A stretch of 64,000 nt of DNA from DATEGZ01 sp035519535 (GTDB lineage: Bacteria > Acidobacteriota > Vicinamibacteria > Vicinamibacterales > SCN-69-37): NCBI GenBank assembly GCA_035519535.1, contig DATIWF010000062.1:15851-79850 (forward strand), given 5' to 3'. Below, one piece after another: positions 17,948 to 26,015 of this stretch (positions are counted from its first letter, which is position 1; each line of letters opens with the position of its first letter). Under the pieces are notes generated by a model. It was given only the letters and a program-made list of their open reading frames with translations. It was not told where the DNA came from and did not search any database. The position numbers were made by a program, and so were the translations under genes.

Positions 17948-18220
17948 TTACCGCCCGTGCATCATCCTCCGGATGTCCGGCCAGAACTCCTTGAGCTCGT
18001 TCGCCACGCTGTCCCACATCGCCTGCATGCCCCAGCGCTCGAGCGTCGCGATGGCCGTGCGCTCGTCCTCCGGGTAGTAGAGGTTCCCGACGTTGGCGAC
18101 GACGAGCGTGCCGCCGACTTCGGAGATGTTGAACTGCGAGTGGCCCGAGCGTGATTTCGTCACCACGCTGCGGCTGGCCGCGTACGCGAGCCGGTTGAAG
18201 AAGCCCGTCGTGTGGCGATG
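17948..18220 (-). pseudogene. C-terminal remnant of an acidobacterial hypothetical protein
   Basis: Directly after the TGA of the PhoD-like gene the same frame stays open for 90 codons and reads FFNRLAYAASRS, then SGHSQFNISEVGGTLVVANVGNLYYP, then MWDSVANELKEFWPDIRRM. I recognise this as the usual C-terminus of longer (around 200-300 residues) acidobacterial proteins of unknown function, where FxRxxYAASR, FNxSE and NxxKEFWPDI are conserved. The N-terminal part is absent here. A GTG at 18164-18166 could start a 72-residue product, but no SD is visible. Most likely a truncated gene left by a deletion joining it to phoD. Confidence 0.5.
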
Positions 18221-19810
18221 TCAGTCGCGCTCGGCGCCGGGCCGGCCGTTCTCGACCTGGAACGACGCGCGCGTCATCAATGGCGCGTCGGGGCGCGTGA
18301 CGTAGTCCACGCCGAGGTAGACCGCGCGCATGGACGCCGGCGTCACCGTGCATCGCACGTAGCCACGCTGGCCGTTGAAGTACTTCACGAAGGGATTCTC
18401 GTCGAGCATCGACGCCGTGCGCACACCCCGGTCCGCGCCGTCGCCGCCCGACGAGATGGACGTGCCGACGAACTCCGTGCCCACGGTCGGTGACTTGGGA
18501 TCGGCGAAGTCGAGCTTGAGGTCGTTGACGTAGTTGGCGTGGATGTCGCCGGTGAGCACGACCGGGTTCGAGGGCCGCGCCTCGCCCAGAAACCGCATCA
18601 TGCGCTTCAGCTGCGCGTCGTACCCGGGCCACTGATCCATGGAGAACCGCTGCTCCGGGCCGGCCTGCTGATCGACGCGCGCCATCATGACCTGCTGCGG
18701 GATCAGGTGCCAGCGCGCCGGATCCTGACGCAGCCCGTCGAAGAGCCACCGCTCCTGGACTTCGCCCATCAGCGTGGCCTTCGCGTCGAATACGCCGTCG
18801 CAAGGCGCCTTCGTGCCGTCGCCGCACGGCTGGTCGGTCCGGAACTGGCGCGTGTCGAGAATGTGGAAGGACGCGAGCGTGCCCCAGGTGCCGCGGCGGT
18901 AGAACTGCGCAGCCGGCCCTCGCGGCATGGACGTCCGGCGCAGCGGCTGGTGCTCGTAGTAGGCGCGGTAGGCGGCCGCGCGCTGCAGGAGAAAGGCCTC
19001 GGGCGGATCGTGTCCTTCCGAGACGTCGTTGGCGTAGTTGTTCTGGACTTCGTGGTCGTCCGGCGTCAGGAACCACGGCGCCCGCAGGTGCGCCGCCTGC
19101 AGGTGGGGGTCCGTTTTGTACTGCGCGTACCGGTTGCGGTAGTCCTCGAGGGTCTGGAGCTTGGCGCCGACGTGCTTGCGCACGCGGCCGTCGGTGCCCG
19201 CACCCTCGTAGATGTAGTCGCCAAGATGAAAGATGAGGTCGACGTCTTCGGCCGAGAGGTGATCGTACGCCGTGTAGAGGCCCTGTTCGTAGTGCTGGCA
19301 GGAGACGAAGGCAAAGCGCAGCCGATCGGGCGCGGAGGCCGCGGCCGGCAGCGTCCTCGTGCGGCCGATCGGGCTCTCGGCGCCATCGACCGCGAACCGG
19401 TACCAGTACCACCGATCGGGCTCGAGGCCGTCGACCTCGACGTGGACCGAGTGGGCCCAGTCGGCGGTCGCGATCTCGGAGCCTTTCTGGACGATTCGCC
19501 GCAGGCGATCGTCGTCGGCCACTTCCCAGGTCACGCGGACAGGCGCCGGATCCATGCCGCCGTCGTGGAGCGGGTCCTGCGCGAGGCGCGTCCAGAGGAC
19601 GACGCCGGTCGGCGTGGGATCGCCTGACGCCACGCCGAGACTGAACGGATTCGCTGCCCAGCGCGGGGAGAAGAGCGAGGCGCCGCGCGCCAGCAGGCGC
19701 GCGTACGGCGTCGCGCACAGAAGCGCGCTGCCGACGAGCAGCGACCGGCGGGAAATGGAGCGATTGAGCCAGGCTTCCAAGCGGGGATTCTGCGTCGTGC
19801 GATCGGGCAT
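18221..19810 (-). CDS. phoD: PhoD-like alkaline phosphatase, Tat-exported
   Basis: 529 residues from ATG 19810. A twin-Arg signal (SISRRSLLVGSALL, about residues 18-40) precedes the PhoD N-terminal domain (FSLGVASGDPTPTGVVLWTRLA) and the metallophosphatase domain with AFVSCQHYEQGLYTAYDHL, LGDYIYE, TPDDHEVQNNYAND and the late VVLTGDIHANYV, where Asp and His ligands bind Fe/Ca. It hydrolyses phosphomono- or diesters in the periplasm. ATG has GAGG 6 bases upstream and a TACAAT -10-like element at 19831-19836 on this strand. It lies 106 bases downstream of a PhoX-like gene, suggesting a phosphate-scavenging pair. Confidence 0.9.
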   Translation of the reverse strand: MPDRTTQNPRLEAWLNRSISRRSLLVGSALLCATPYARLLARGASLFSPRWAANPFSLGVASGDPTPTGVVLWTRLAQDPLHDGGMDPAPVRVTWEVADDDRLRRIVQKGSEIATADWAHSVHVEVDGLEPDRWYWYRFAVDGAESPIGRTRTLPAAASAPDRLRFAFVSCQHYEQGLYTAYDHLSAEDVDLIFHLGDYIYEGAGTDGRVRKHVGAKLQTLEDYRNRYAQYKTDPHLQAAHLRAPWFLTPDDHEVQNNYANDVSEGHDPPEAFLLQRAAAYRAYYEHQPLRRTSMPRGPAAQFYRRGTWGTLASFHILDTRQFRTDQPCGDGTKAPCDGVFDAKATLMGEVQERWLFDGLRQDPARWHLIPQQVMMARVDQQAGPEQRFSMDQWPGYDAQLKRMMRFLGEARPSNPVVLTGDIHANYVNDLKLDFADPKSPTVGTEFVGTSISSGGDGADRGVRTASMLDENPFVKYFNGQRGYVRCTVTPASMRAVYLGVDYVTRPDAPLMTRASFQVENGRPGAERD

Positions 19811-19916
19811 CGGCGGCCTCGAGGCGACGCATTGTAGCCCAGTGGAGGCTGGCCACGGCACCGGCTGGACGCCGACACCGTGACCAGTGCGAAGGCGCGG
19901 GGGTGCGCCGTGGAGG

Positions 19917-21500
19917 TTAGCGGTCGTGGTGACCGCGGCCTTCGGCAAACTTGATCTCGAACACCTGATTCATGCCGTGCTGCTGCGTGACGAACCAGCG
20001 CGTCGTCTCGGGGTTCAGCGTCCGGTCAAGCAAGCCGCCAATCGAACGGTCGCCGTCGGAGACGAGGAGGCCGGTGGGCTCGTTGTCCTCCGAGGTCGCG
20101 AGCGGGTCGCGTCCGAGCGCGATCAGCCGGCGCGCGAACCACCGGTCGTCGCGGTCGTGGTCGCCGTCCTTCTCGCACACGCGGTACGCCCAGACGGAGT
20201 CGAGCGTGTTCAGCTGGCCGTGCAGGCCGTCGCCGCGATCTTCCGCGGTGAGGAGCGTGCACCGATCGGCGAACGTGATGTTGTCGAACGACGCGTGGAC
20301 GGCGTCGCCGAGCACGACGTCGGTGATCGTGCCGAGGGCGCTGTGCCTGTCGAAGTGCACCCGGAAGATCGCGCCCCACGAGCCGCGCGTCGCGAGCGCC
20401 GCCTGATTGCCGGCGTCCGCGTCGGTGTCGCCGGTCACGGTGAAGTAGAAGGTCTCGAGATCAGCGTCGGGCTGGAACGCCAGGTTCTCCGGCCGCTTGA
20501 ACGGCGTCGCACCGGCCGCTTTGGCCCGAGCGTTCGCGTCGAAGGCCGCCGAGCCGTTCGCCGCCGTGTCGTGCACCTGCACCCAGACGGCGCCGTGGTG
20601 CGCGCCGGGCGCGTGCAGCGCGACCTGCACTGGTGCGAAGGTGTCGCCGACCGGATCACCCGCATGGAACGTGATCGCCGCGCCGTTCACCCAGACCTGC
20701 AGCGCGTAGAGCGTGCCGCCGGCCGCCAGGTTCGTGCGGTCATACGGATGGAACTTGTAGATGAACGAGTTCGGCTGGTGCGCGGTCTTTGGCGAGGCCG
20801 CATTGTTCGGCACGACGTTCACGGCCGCGCCGCTCACGTCCTCCGCGATGATCAGATCGCCGTCGGCATCCGGGTGGATGCCCTCGAACCCGCCCCGGCC
20901 GATCACGCCCTCGAACGTGCGACGCGCCGGCGGCCAGCCGGGCGTGATCTCGATGACGCCGTTGGTCGTGTTGTTCTCCTGCGTGAACAGCAGCGTGCGC
21001 GTGAACGGATCCCACACCGACCCGTCGATCGAGCTGAACCCCGTCAGACCGGCGCCATTCGTCGGCGTCAGCAGCGTGATGCGATGCGCCGGGTCGTGGA
21101 CGTCGAGATTGATGCGCGTCACGTAGGCGAGTCCGCCGCCGTTCTCGTGACCCTGGAACAGATAGCGCCGGCCGTAGTCGAAGTTGGGCGTCGGCCCGGG
21201 CAGGCCGCCGGGCACCTCGAGGTAGGTGTTCTGGTCGGGCTCGGTCTTCGTCGGGCCCCCGTCGTTCAGGAACCCGAACTTCGTGATGACGCCTGACGGA
21301 TTCTCGAGCGGGTCGGTCCCCTGCGCGATGCGATCGAGGCGATAGTCGTCGATGATGACGTTGGCCGGCGATCCGGCGCGCGCGTTGGGCGCCGGCACGC
21401 TGTCGTCGATCTCGACGCGGATGGCGGACACCACCGCCGTGGCCGCGACCATCGCGGCGCCCAGGAAGAGAACGCGTGGAACCAGGGTGTGCACTCGCAT
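19917..21500 (-). CDS. PhoX-like (DUF839) secreted protein
   Basis: 527 residues from ATG 21500, chosen because GGAGG lies 5 bases upstream; longer readings through upstream sequence are unlikely. A signal peptide (about 1-25) is followed by a beta-propeller-like chain with motifs of the DUF839/PhoX family: YLFQGHENGG, FSSIDGSVWDPFTRTLLFTQENN, GGFEGIHPDADGDLIIAEDVSG and RPENLAFQPDADLETFYFTVTGDTDADAG, rich in acidic residues that bind Ca/Fe in PhoX. It may be a phosphatase, but the family also includes non-enzymatic members. It is upstream of phoD in the same direction. Confidence 0.8.
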   Translation of the reverse strand: MRVHTLVPRVLFLGAAMVAATAVVSAIRVEIDDSVPAPNARAGSPANVIIDDYRLDRIAQGTDPLENPSGVITKFGFLNDGGPTKTEPDQNTYLEVPGGLPGPTPNFDYGRRYLFQGHENGGGLAYVTRINLDVHDPAHRITLLTPTNGAGLTGFSSIDGSVWDPFTRTLLFTQENNTTNGVIEITPGWPPARRTFEGVIGRGGFEGIHPDADGDLIIAEDVSGAAVNVVPNNAASPKTAHQPNSFIYKFHPYDRTNLAAGGTLYALQVWVNGAAITFHAGDPVGDTFAPVQVALHAPGAHHGAVWVQVHDTAANGSAAFDANARAKAAGATPFKRPENLAFQPDADLETFYFTVTGDTDADAGNQAALATRGSWGAIFRVHFDRHSALGTITDVVLGDAVHASFDNITFADRCTLLTAEDRGDGLHGQLNTLDSVWAYRVCEKDGDHDRDDRWFARRLIALGRDPLATSEDNEPTGLLVSDGDRSIGGLLDRTLNPETTRWFVTQQHGMNQVFEIKFAEGRGHHDR

Positions 21501-21660
21501 AAAGCCTCCGAACACGTGGTGAAAGACGGACGCGACTCGAACGTCCGAGGCTAGCGTCTGGCTGTGTCGGAAGCGTGGCGCACGCGTGACGCCGCCGTGA
21601 TCGTTTCGTAACCAATGCACGACGACGGTGACCGCCGAAAGATTCTGGCGTCGTTTCCCC

Positions 21661-21666
21661 TATAAT
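21661..21666 (+). promoter_or_regulatory. TATAAT -10 element of the amidase gene
   Basis: A consensus TATAAT ends 11 bases before ATG 21678. No good -35 is visible at 17 bases. The predicted 5' leader is only about 4-5 bases. Confidence 0.5.
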
Positions 21667-21677
21667 CCGGGCGGGCC

Positions 21678-23375
21678 ATGGATCAATTCGCGTCCCGCCG
21701 CCGGTTCTTCGCGATGGTATCGGCCATCGGCGTATCCGCACCGTTTGCGCGGGCTCTGTGGGCGGATGTGCGACAGGCGCCCAATGCGCGCGTGACGCCG
21801 GCGATGGCGCGCGAAGCGGCGCGCCTGTCGGGTCTCGCGTACACCGACGCCGAGCTCGAGGGTATGACGGCGTCGCTCAATCGCATCCTCGCCCGCGTCG
21901 ACGATCTCCATCGCAGTTCACCGGGCAACGACGTGCCGTCGCCGGTCATCTTCAACCCGCGCGTGCCCGGGATGTCCGTGGCCGTGCCGCGGCGCGTGCA
22001 TCGGCCGAGCACGCCCGCGCGGCAGACGCGGCCGTCGTCGCTCGACGAGCTGGGATTCTGGCCCGTCACTCAGCTGGCCGATCTCATGCGCCGCCGGGTC
22101 GTCTCTGCGACCGAGCTCGCCGAGCTGTCGCTCGCGCGGCTCGAGCGCCACAATCCCGCGCTCAATTGCGTGGTGTCGCTGATGACGGACCGCGCGCTCG
22201 CGCAGGCGCGCGACCTCGACCGCGAGCTTGCCGGCGGCCGCTACCGCGGCCTGCTCCACGGGATTCCGTTCGGCGTCAAGGACATCATCGCCGCTCGCGG
22301 CTACCCGACGACGTGGGGCGCCAAGCCGTTCGAGCACCGGGTGATCGACGAGGACGCCGAAGTCGTGAAGCGGCTGACGGATGGCGGCGCAGTGCTCGTC
22401 GCCAAGCTCACGAGCGGAGAGCTGGCGTTTGGCGATCAGTGGTTTGGCGGGCGCACGAACAACCCGTGGAATCCCGCCGAGGGCTCGAGCGGATCGTCGG
22501 CCGGCTCGGGCGCGGCCGTCGGCGCCGGCCTGGTGGGGTTTGCGATCGGCAGCGACACGGGCGGCTCGATCCTTTCGCCCGCCGTCCGTTGCGGCGTCGT
22601 CGGCCTGCGGCCGACGTTCGGTCGCGTCAGCCGGCGCGGCGTCATGGCGGCCGGATGGACGCTCGACAAGGTCGGACCGATCTGCCGCACGGTCGAGGAC
22701 TGCGCGATCGTGCTGCATGCGATCGCGGGGCCCGATGGCTACGATCTGTCGGTACCGGACGACCTGCCGTTCGCGTGGGACGCCGCTGAATCCGCGAGGG
22801 GCCGGCGCGTCGGGGTGCCGGCCGGCCTGCTCGAGCTGGAGCCGGACGCCGCGGTACGCGCCAACAACGCGCGCGCGATCGACGCGCTGACGGCGGCGGG
22901 CCTCGAGATCCGTCCCATCGACCCGCCGAAGAGCGACCTCAGCTATTTCATCGAGTACACCGAGCGGGCCGCCGGATTCGAGACGCTCGTGCAATCGGGG
23001 CAGGACGCCGGCGTCGTCGAGCGCGTCCGCAACGACCTGCGCGCGTACCATCTGGTCACCGCGGTCGACTACCTCCAGGCCAATCGCGAGCGCCTGCGCT
23101 TGATGGATGCCTACGCGCGCGCCACGCGCGACGTGGACGTCGTCGTGTGCGGCGGCGTCACGCTGCAAGCGAATACCAGCCTGAATCCGATTACCAGCCT
23201 CACGGGCCATCCCTGCGTCGCCGTGCCAACGGGGTTCCGGCCGAACGGCACGCCGACCGGCTTCACGATGGCCGGGCGTCTGTACGACGAAGCCGGACTG
23301 CTCGTCGTGGCCCGCGTCATCGAACGCGCCACCGGCCTTGGCGGCCGTCGTCCGCGCGTCGGCGGCCAGGACTAG
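21678..23375 (+). CDS. Amidase-signature hydrolase with Tat-like signal
   Basis: 565 residues. The N-terminus (ASRRRFFAMVSAIGVSAPFARA) looks like a Tat signal. The amidase-signature catalytic set is present: Lys201 (GVKDI), cis-Ser273 in the Gly/Ser-rich loop and nucleophile Ser297 (SDTGGSI), with the expected spacing. A helical insert of about 120 residues precedes the domain. It should hydrolyse an amide in the periplasm; it is not a GatA, since no GatB/C are near and it is exported. The next gene begins 6 bases after the stop. Confidence 0.9.
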   Translation: MDQFASRRRFFAMVSAIGVSAPFARALWADVRQAPNARVTPAMAREAARLSGLAYTDAELEGMTASLNRILARVDDLHRSSPGNDVPSPVIFNPRVPGMSVAVPRRVHRPSTPARQTRPSSLDELGFWPVTQLADLMRRRVVSATELAELSLARLERHNPALNCVVSLMTDRALAQARDLDRELAGGRYRGLLHGIPFGVKDIIAARGYPTTWGAKPFEHRVIDEDAEVVKRLTDGGAVLVAKLTSGELAFGDQWFGGRTNNPWNPAEGSSGSSAGSGAAVGAGLVGFAIGSDTGGSILSPAVRCGVVGLRPTFGRVSRRGVMAAGWTLDKVGPICRTVEDCAIVLHAIAGPDGYDLSVPDDLPFAWDAAESARGRRVGVPAGLLELEPDAAVRANNARAIDALTAAGLEIRPIDPPKSDLSYFIEYTERAAGFETLVQSGQDAGVVERVRNDLRAYHLVTAVDYLQANRERLRLMDAYARATRDVDVVVCGGVTLQANTSLNPITSLTGHPCVAVPTGFRPNGTPTGFTMAGRLYDEAGLLVVARVIERATGLGGRRPRVGGQD

Positions 23376-23381
23376 CGCGCG

Positions 23382-24545
23382 GTGCCTCGTTCTCAAAGCG
23401 CGCGCGACCTTCAGTTGATCTTCGACCGCGCGCCGTGGCGCTCGCGCCTGCTGTTCTACGCCGGCGTCTTCTGCTGCTTCGCGCCGGTGGGCCTCTTGAA
23501 GGGGATGCAGTCGCTCGGCACCGCCTCGTGGTCCTATCTCGCGATCGAAGGCGGGCTCTCGGGGCTGCTCGCGGTTGGCTGGGCCGCGTGCGCCATTCAC
23601 AAGCGGCGATGGCTGCCCGGCGTCATTCTCGCGACGCTCTTTCTGGCCGTGGGCCTGAGGTACTGGCTGCCCGATCCCTTGGTGCCCGACAGCCTCAGCG
23701 GGGCAACGCTCCTTGCGGTCAAGGCCCGCCTCACGTCGATGTCCGTCGCGACGCTCTATGTGGTCGTGCTCGCGTACGTCGCGTTCGTCATGTTCATCCT
23801 CGGCGAGGGGCGGCGGTCGTTCCGCGCATACACGGAGATCGCCCTCGCGCGCGAGATTCACGGGTCGCTCGTGCCGGCCACGAGCGGCGCCACGCACGAC
23901 GCGATCTGGCGCGGCATGTCGCGGCCGAGCGGCGACGTCGGCGGCGATCTCGTCGACGTCGTCGCCGATCGCGGCGCCTGGTTCGGCTGCGTCGCCGATG
24001 TGACGGGGCACGGCGTGGCGGCCGGCGTCCTGATGGGCATGTTCAAAACGGCGGTGCACGCGAGCCTGCTGGACGCGCGCGACGTGGGCGATCTCATCTC
24101 GCGCGTCAACCGCACGCTGTGCCCGCTGACGCAGCCGAACATGTTCGTGACGTGCGCGTGCCTGCGGATCGCCGGGCTGCGGCGCATCGAGTACGTGCTG
24201 GCCGGGCATCCGTCGTTCCTCCACGTCTCGAAGCGGTCGGGTCAGGCCTCGTGGGTGGGCTCGCAGCAACTGGCGCTCGCGCTGCGGCCCGAGACGACGT
24301 ACACGAGCGCCTCGCTCGACGTCGAGCCGGGCGATCTGATCGTGGTGATCACCGACGGGCTCCTCGAGGTCTTCGACGCCAGGGGCCGGGAGTTCGGCGC
24401 CGACGGCGTCGCGGCGGTGATTCGACCGCTGGCGACGCGCGGGCTGGATGAAATCGAAGCCGCGGTCTTCGCCGCTGCCCAGCGGCACGGCGGCCAGACC
24501 GACGATCAGACGATGCTGCTGCTGCGGCTGCCGGAGGCGGTCTGA
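23382..24545 (+). CDS. Membrane-anchored PP2C/SpoIIE-type serine phosphatase
   Basis: 387 residues from GTG 23382. Four transmembrane helices (about residues 18-36, 50-70, 75-95 and 110-140) precede a cytoplasmic SpoIIE/RsbU-like phosphatase domain. Metal-binding Asp motifs are visible in GDVGGDLVDVV, VADVTGHGVAAGVLMGM, VVITDGLLEVFD and GGQTDDQTMLLL. Such proteins dephosphorylate anti-anti-sigma factors in partner-switching control. No anti-sigma kinase or STAS protein is adjacent. Only 6 bases separate it from the amidase, so they probably share a transcript. Confidence 0.88.
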   Translation: MPRSQSARDLQLIFDRAPWRSRLLFYAGVFCCFAPVGLLKGMQSLGTASWSYLAIEGGLSGLLAVGWAACAIHKRRWLPGVILATLFLAVGLRYWLPDPLVPDSLSGATLLAVKARLTSMSVATLYVVVLAYVAFVMFILGEGRRSFRAYTEIALAREIHGSLVPATSGATHDAIWRGMSRPSGDVGGDLVDVVADRGAWFGCVADVTGHGVAAGVLMGMFKTAVHASLLDARDVGDLISRVNRTLCPLTQPNMFVTCACLRIAGLRRIEYVLAGHPSFLHVSKRSGQASWVGSQQLALALRPETTYTSASLDVEPGDLIVVITDGLLEVFDARGREFGADGVAAVIRPLATRGLDEIEAAVFAAAQRHGGQTDDQTMLLLRLPEAV

Positions 24546-24566
24546 CGCGGCACGCCGAGCGATCGG

Positions 24567-25439
24567 TCAGCGCGGCCGCTCGGCGACGTACGTGAAGCGG
24601 GACAGCCGGCCTTCTCGCCCGAGCCGCGCGACGGTCTCGAAGAACTCCTGCTGCGCGCGATAGGTCTCGTCGCCTTCAATCTCGACGAGCGCCGCGCGTC
24701 TCGCCGCCCGGGCCGCGCCACGCCGCTGGGCGATCGCGGTCATGTGCGCGGTCGAGTCCTCGCGGGTCACGAGACGCAGCCCGCAGCCGGCGATGACGCG
24801 GTCATCGTAGTCGGCGGGGACGAAGAGGAAGAAGCCGATCGCGCTGCGGCGCGCGATCTGGTCGCTCGTGAGCGGGCCCGTGACGACGACCGGATCGGTG
24901 AAGAGGAGGCGCCCGCCAGGCGTCAGCACGCGCGCGCACTCGCCGAGGATCTGCGGGCGGTCGGGCAGGTGGTTGATCGCATCGATGCAGGTGATCGCGT
25001 CGAAGCGGGCGTCGGGGAAGGGCAGGGGCTGGCGGGCGTCCGCGCGCTCGAACGTCGCCCGCGATGACAGGCCGCGGTCGCTGGCCAGCGCGCGCGCCGT
25101 CACGAGCGCCTGCTCGTGAAGATCGATCCCGGTGACCGTGCACCCGGTGGCCGCGGCGATTCGCAGCGCCGGGCCGCCCGCGCCGCACGCGACGTCCAGC
25201 AGCGTCTTCCCCGGCCCGAGATCGAGCCAGCGAATGAACCGATCCTGTTCGTCGGCCGTGATCCAGCTCTGCTGCCCGATGTCCTCGCCGAAGGCCTCTC
25301 GGCGGATGTCTTCGTACAGCGTCGTCTGGAAGTGGCCATAGCTGGCATCGTAGTGCGTGCGGTGGCCGCTCACGACAGTTCGCTCCGCGTTGAGATCGTC
25401 GCCGGGCCGTGGGCGCCAGGCCGCCGAGATGCCCGCCAT
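24567..25439 (-). CDS. Class I SAM-dependent methyltransferase
   Basis: 290 residues from ATG 25439. The SAM-binding motif I LLDVACGAGGPALRIA (about residues 75-90), acidic motif (TGIDLHEQAL), motif with ERADARQPLPFPDARFDAITCIDAINHL and post-motif LTPGGRLLFTDPVVV are all present. The substrate is unknown; the layout resembles small-molecule methyltransferases. The start is uncertain: ATG 25439 lies inside an inverted repeat that also contains TACAAT on this strand, so GTG at 25371-25373 (22 codons later) may be used. It is divergent from the AT-hook-like gene. Confidence 0.88.
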   Translation of the reverse strand: MAGISAAWRPRPGDDLNAERTVVSGHRTHYDASYGHFQTTLYEDIRREAFGEDIGQQSWITADEQDRFIRWLDLGPGKTLLDVACGAGGPALRIAAATGCTVTGIDLHEQALVTARALASDRGLSSRATFERADARQPLPFPDARFDAITCIDAINHLPDRPQILGECARVLTPGGRLLFTDPVVVTGPLTSDQIARRSAIGFFLFVPADYDDRVIAGCGLRLVTREDSTAHMTAIAQRRGAARAARRAALVEIEGDETYRAQQEFFETVARLGREGRLSRFTYVAERPR

Positions 25440-25480
25440 TGTAGACCCGGGACCATCGCGCGGGCTCCGATACAATGGCG
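25434..25480. promoter_or_regulatory. Symmetric divergent promoter region with 10-bp inverted repeat
   Basis: CGCCATTGTA (25434-25443) and TACAATGGCG (25471-25480) form a perfect inverted repeat 27 bases apart. Each arm carries TACAAT, a good -10, reading outward. The right-hand one ends 8 bases before ATG 25485. Confidence 0.45.
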
Positions 25481-25484
25481 CGCG

Positions 25485-25991
25485 ATGCCGCGCTCGACTC
25501 GCCGCCGGCCGACGCGCACCCGGCGTGGCCGACCGCACAAGTACGGCCGACCGAGCAAGGTCGTCGCGCTGACGCTCCCGATCGAGGTGATTGAAGCGCT
25601 TCGGGCCTCCCACTCCGATCTGGGGTGGGCCGTCGTCAAGCTGGTCGAGAAGGCGGGGGGGCGCGCGGCGCGGCCGGCCGCCGCGGACTTCCAGCTCGTC
25701 GAGGTGGGCGCCGGCGCCTCGCTCATCGTCGTCGATCCGGCGTCCATCGAGCGGCTGCCCGCGGTGCAGATCGTGCCGTTGTCGGATCACGAGGCGTTTC
25801 TGGCGCTCGCGCCCGGCCGCGGCATGGCCGACCTCGAGATCGCGGTCGTCGATCAGATGGAGCGCCTGCGGGCCGGCACGCCGGAGCGGCGCGCGGCCGA
25901 GCGGCTGCGTCAGCAGCTGCGCGCCTGGCGGAAGGACTCGCGGCTGACCTTCGAGTCCCGATCGATCATCCTCGTCACGCGAAACAAATAG
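25485..25991 (+). CDS. Small protein with AT-hook-like basic N-terminus, unknown function
   Basis: 168 residues from ATG 25485. The first 25 residues are very basic and carry two GRP cores (RRGRPHKYGRPSK), as in AT-hooks. VVALTLPIEVIEALRASHSDLGWAVVKLVEKA (about 27-58) looks like a strand-helix-helix DNA-binding unit. A small beta-rich middle (68-100) and an Arg-rich helical tail (120-150) follow. I do not recognise the family; DNA or RNA binding is inferred from composition. It may share regulation with the divergent methyltransferase. Confidence 0.65.
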   Translation: MPRSTRRRPTRTRRGRPHKYGRPSKVVALTLPIEVIEALRASHSDLGWAVVKLVEKAGGRAARPAAADFQLVEVGAGASLIVVDPASIERLPAVQIVPLSDHEAFLALAPGRGMADLEIAVVDQMERLRAGTPERRAAERLRQQLRAWRKDSRLTFESRSIILVTRNK

Positions 25992-26015
25992 CCTCGAGTC
26001 GCTCGGCGGCCGCCG

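Noticed and set aside
17948..18223. Selenocysteine readthrough of the TGA between phoD and the following frame
   Set aside because: The upstream part already ends as PhoD proteins do and I see no selenocysteine-insertion signal; the downstream part matches the end of a different family.
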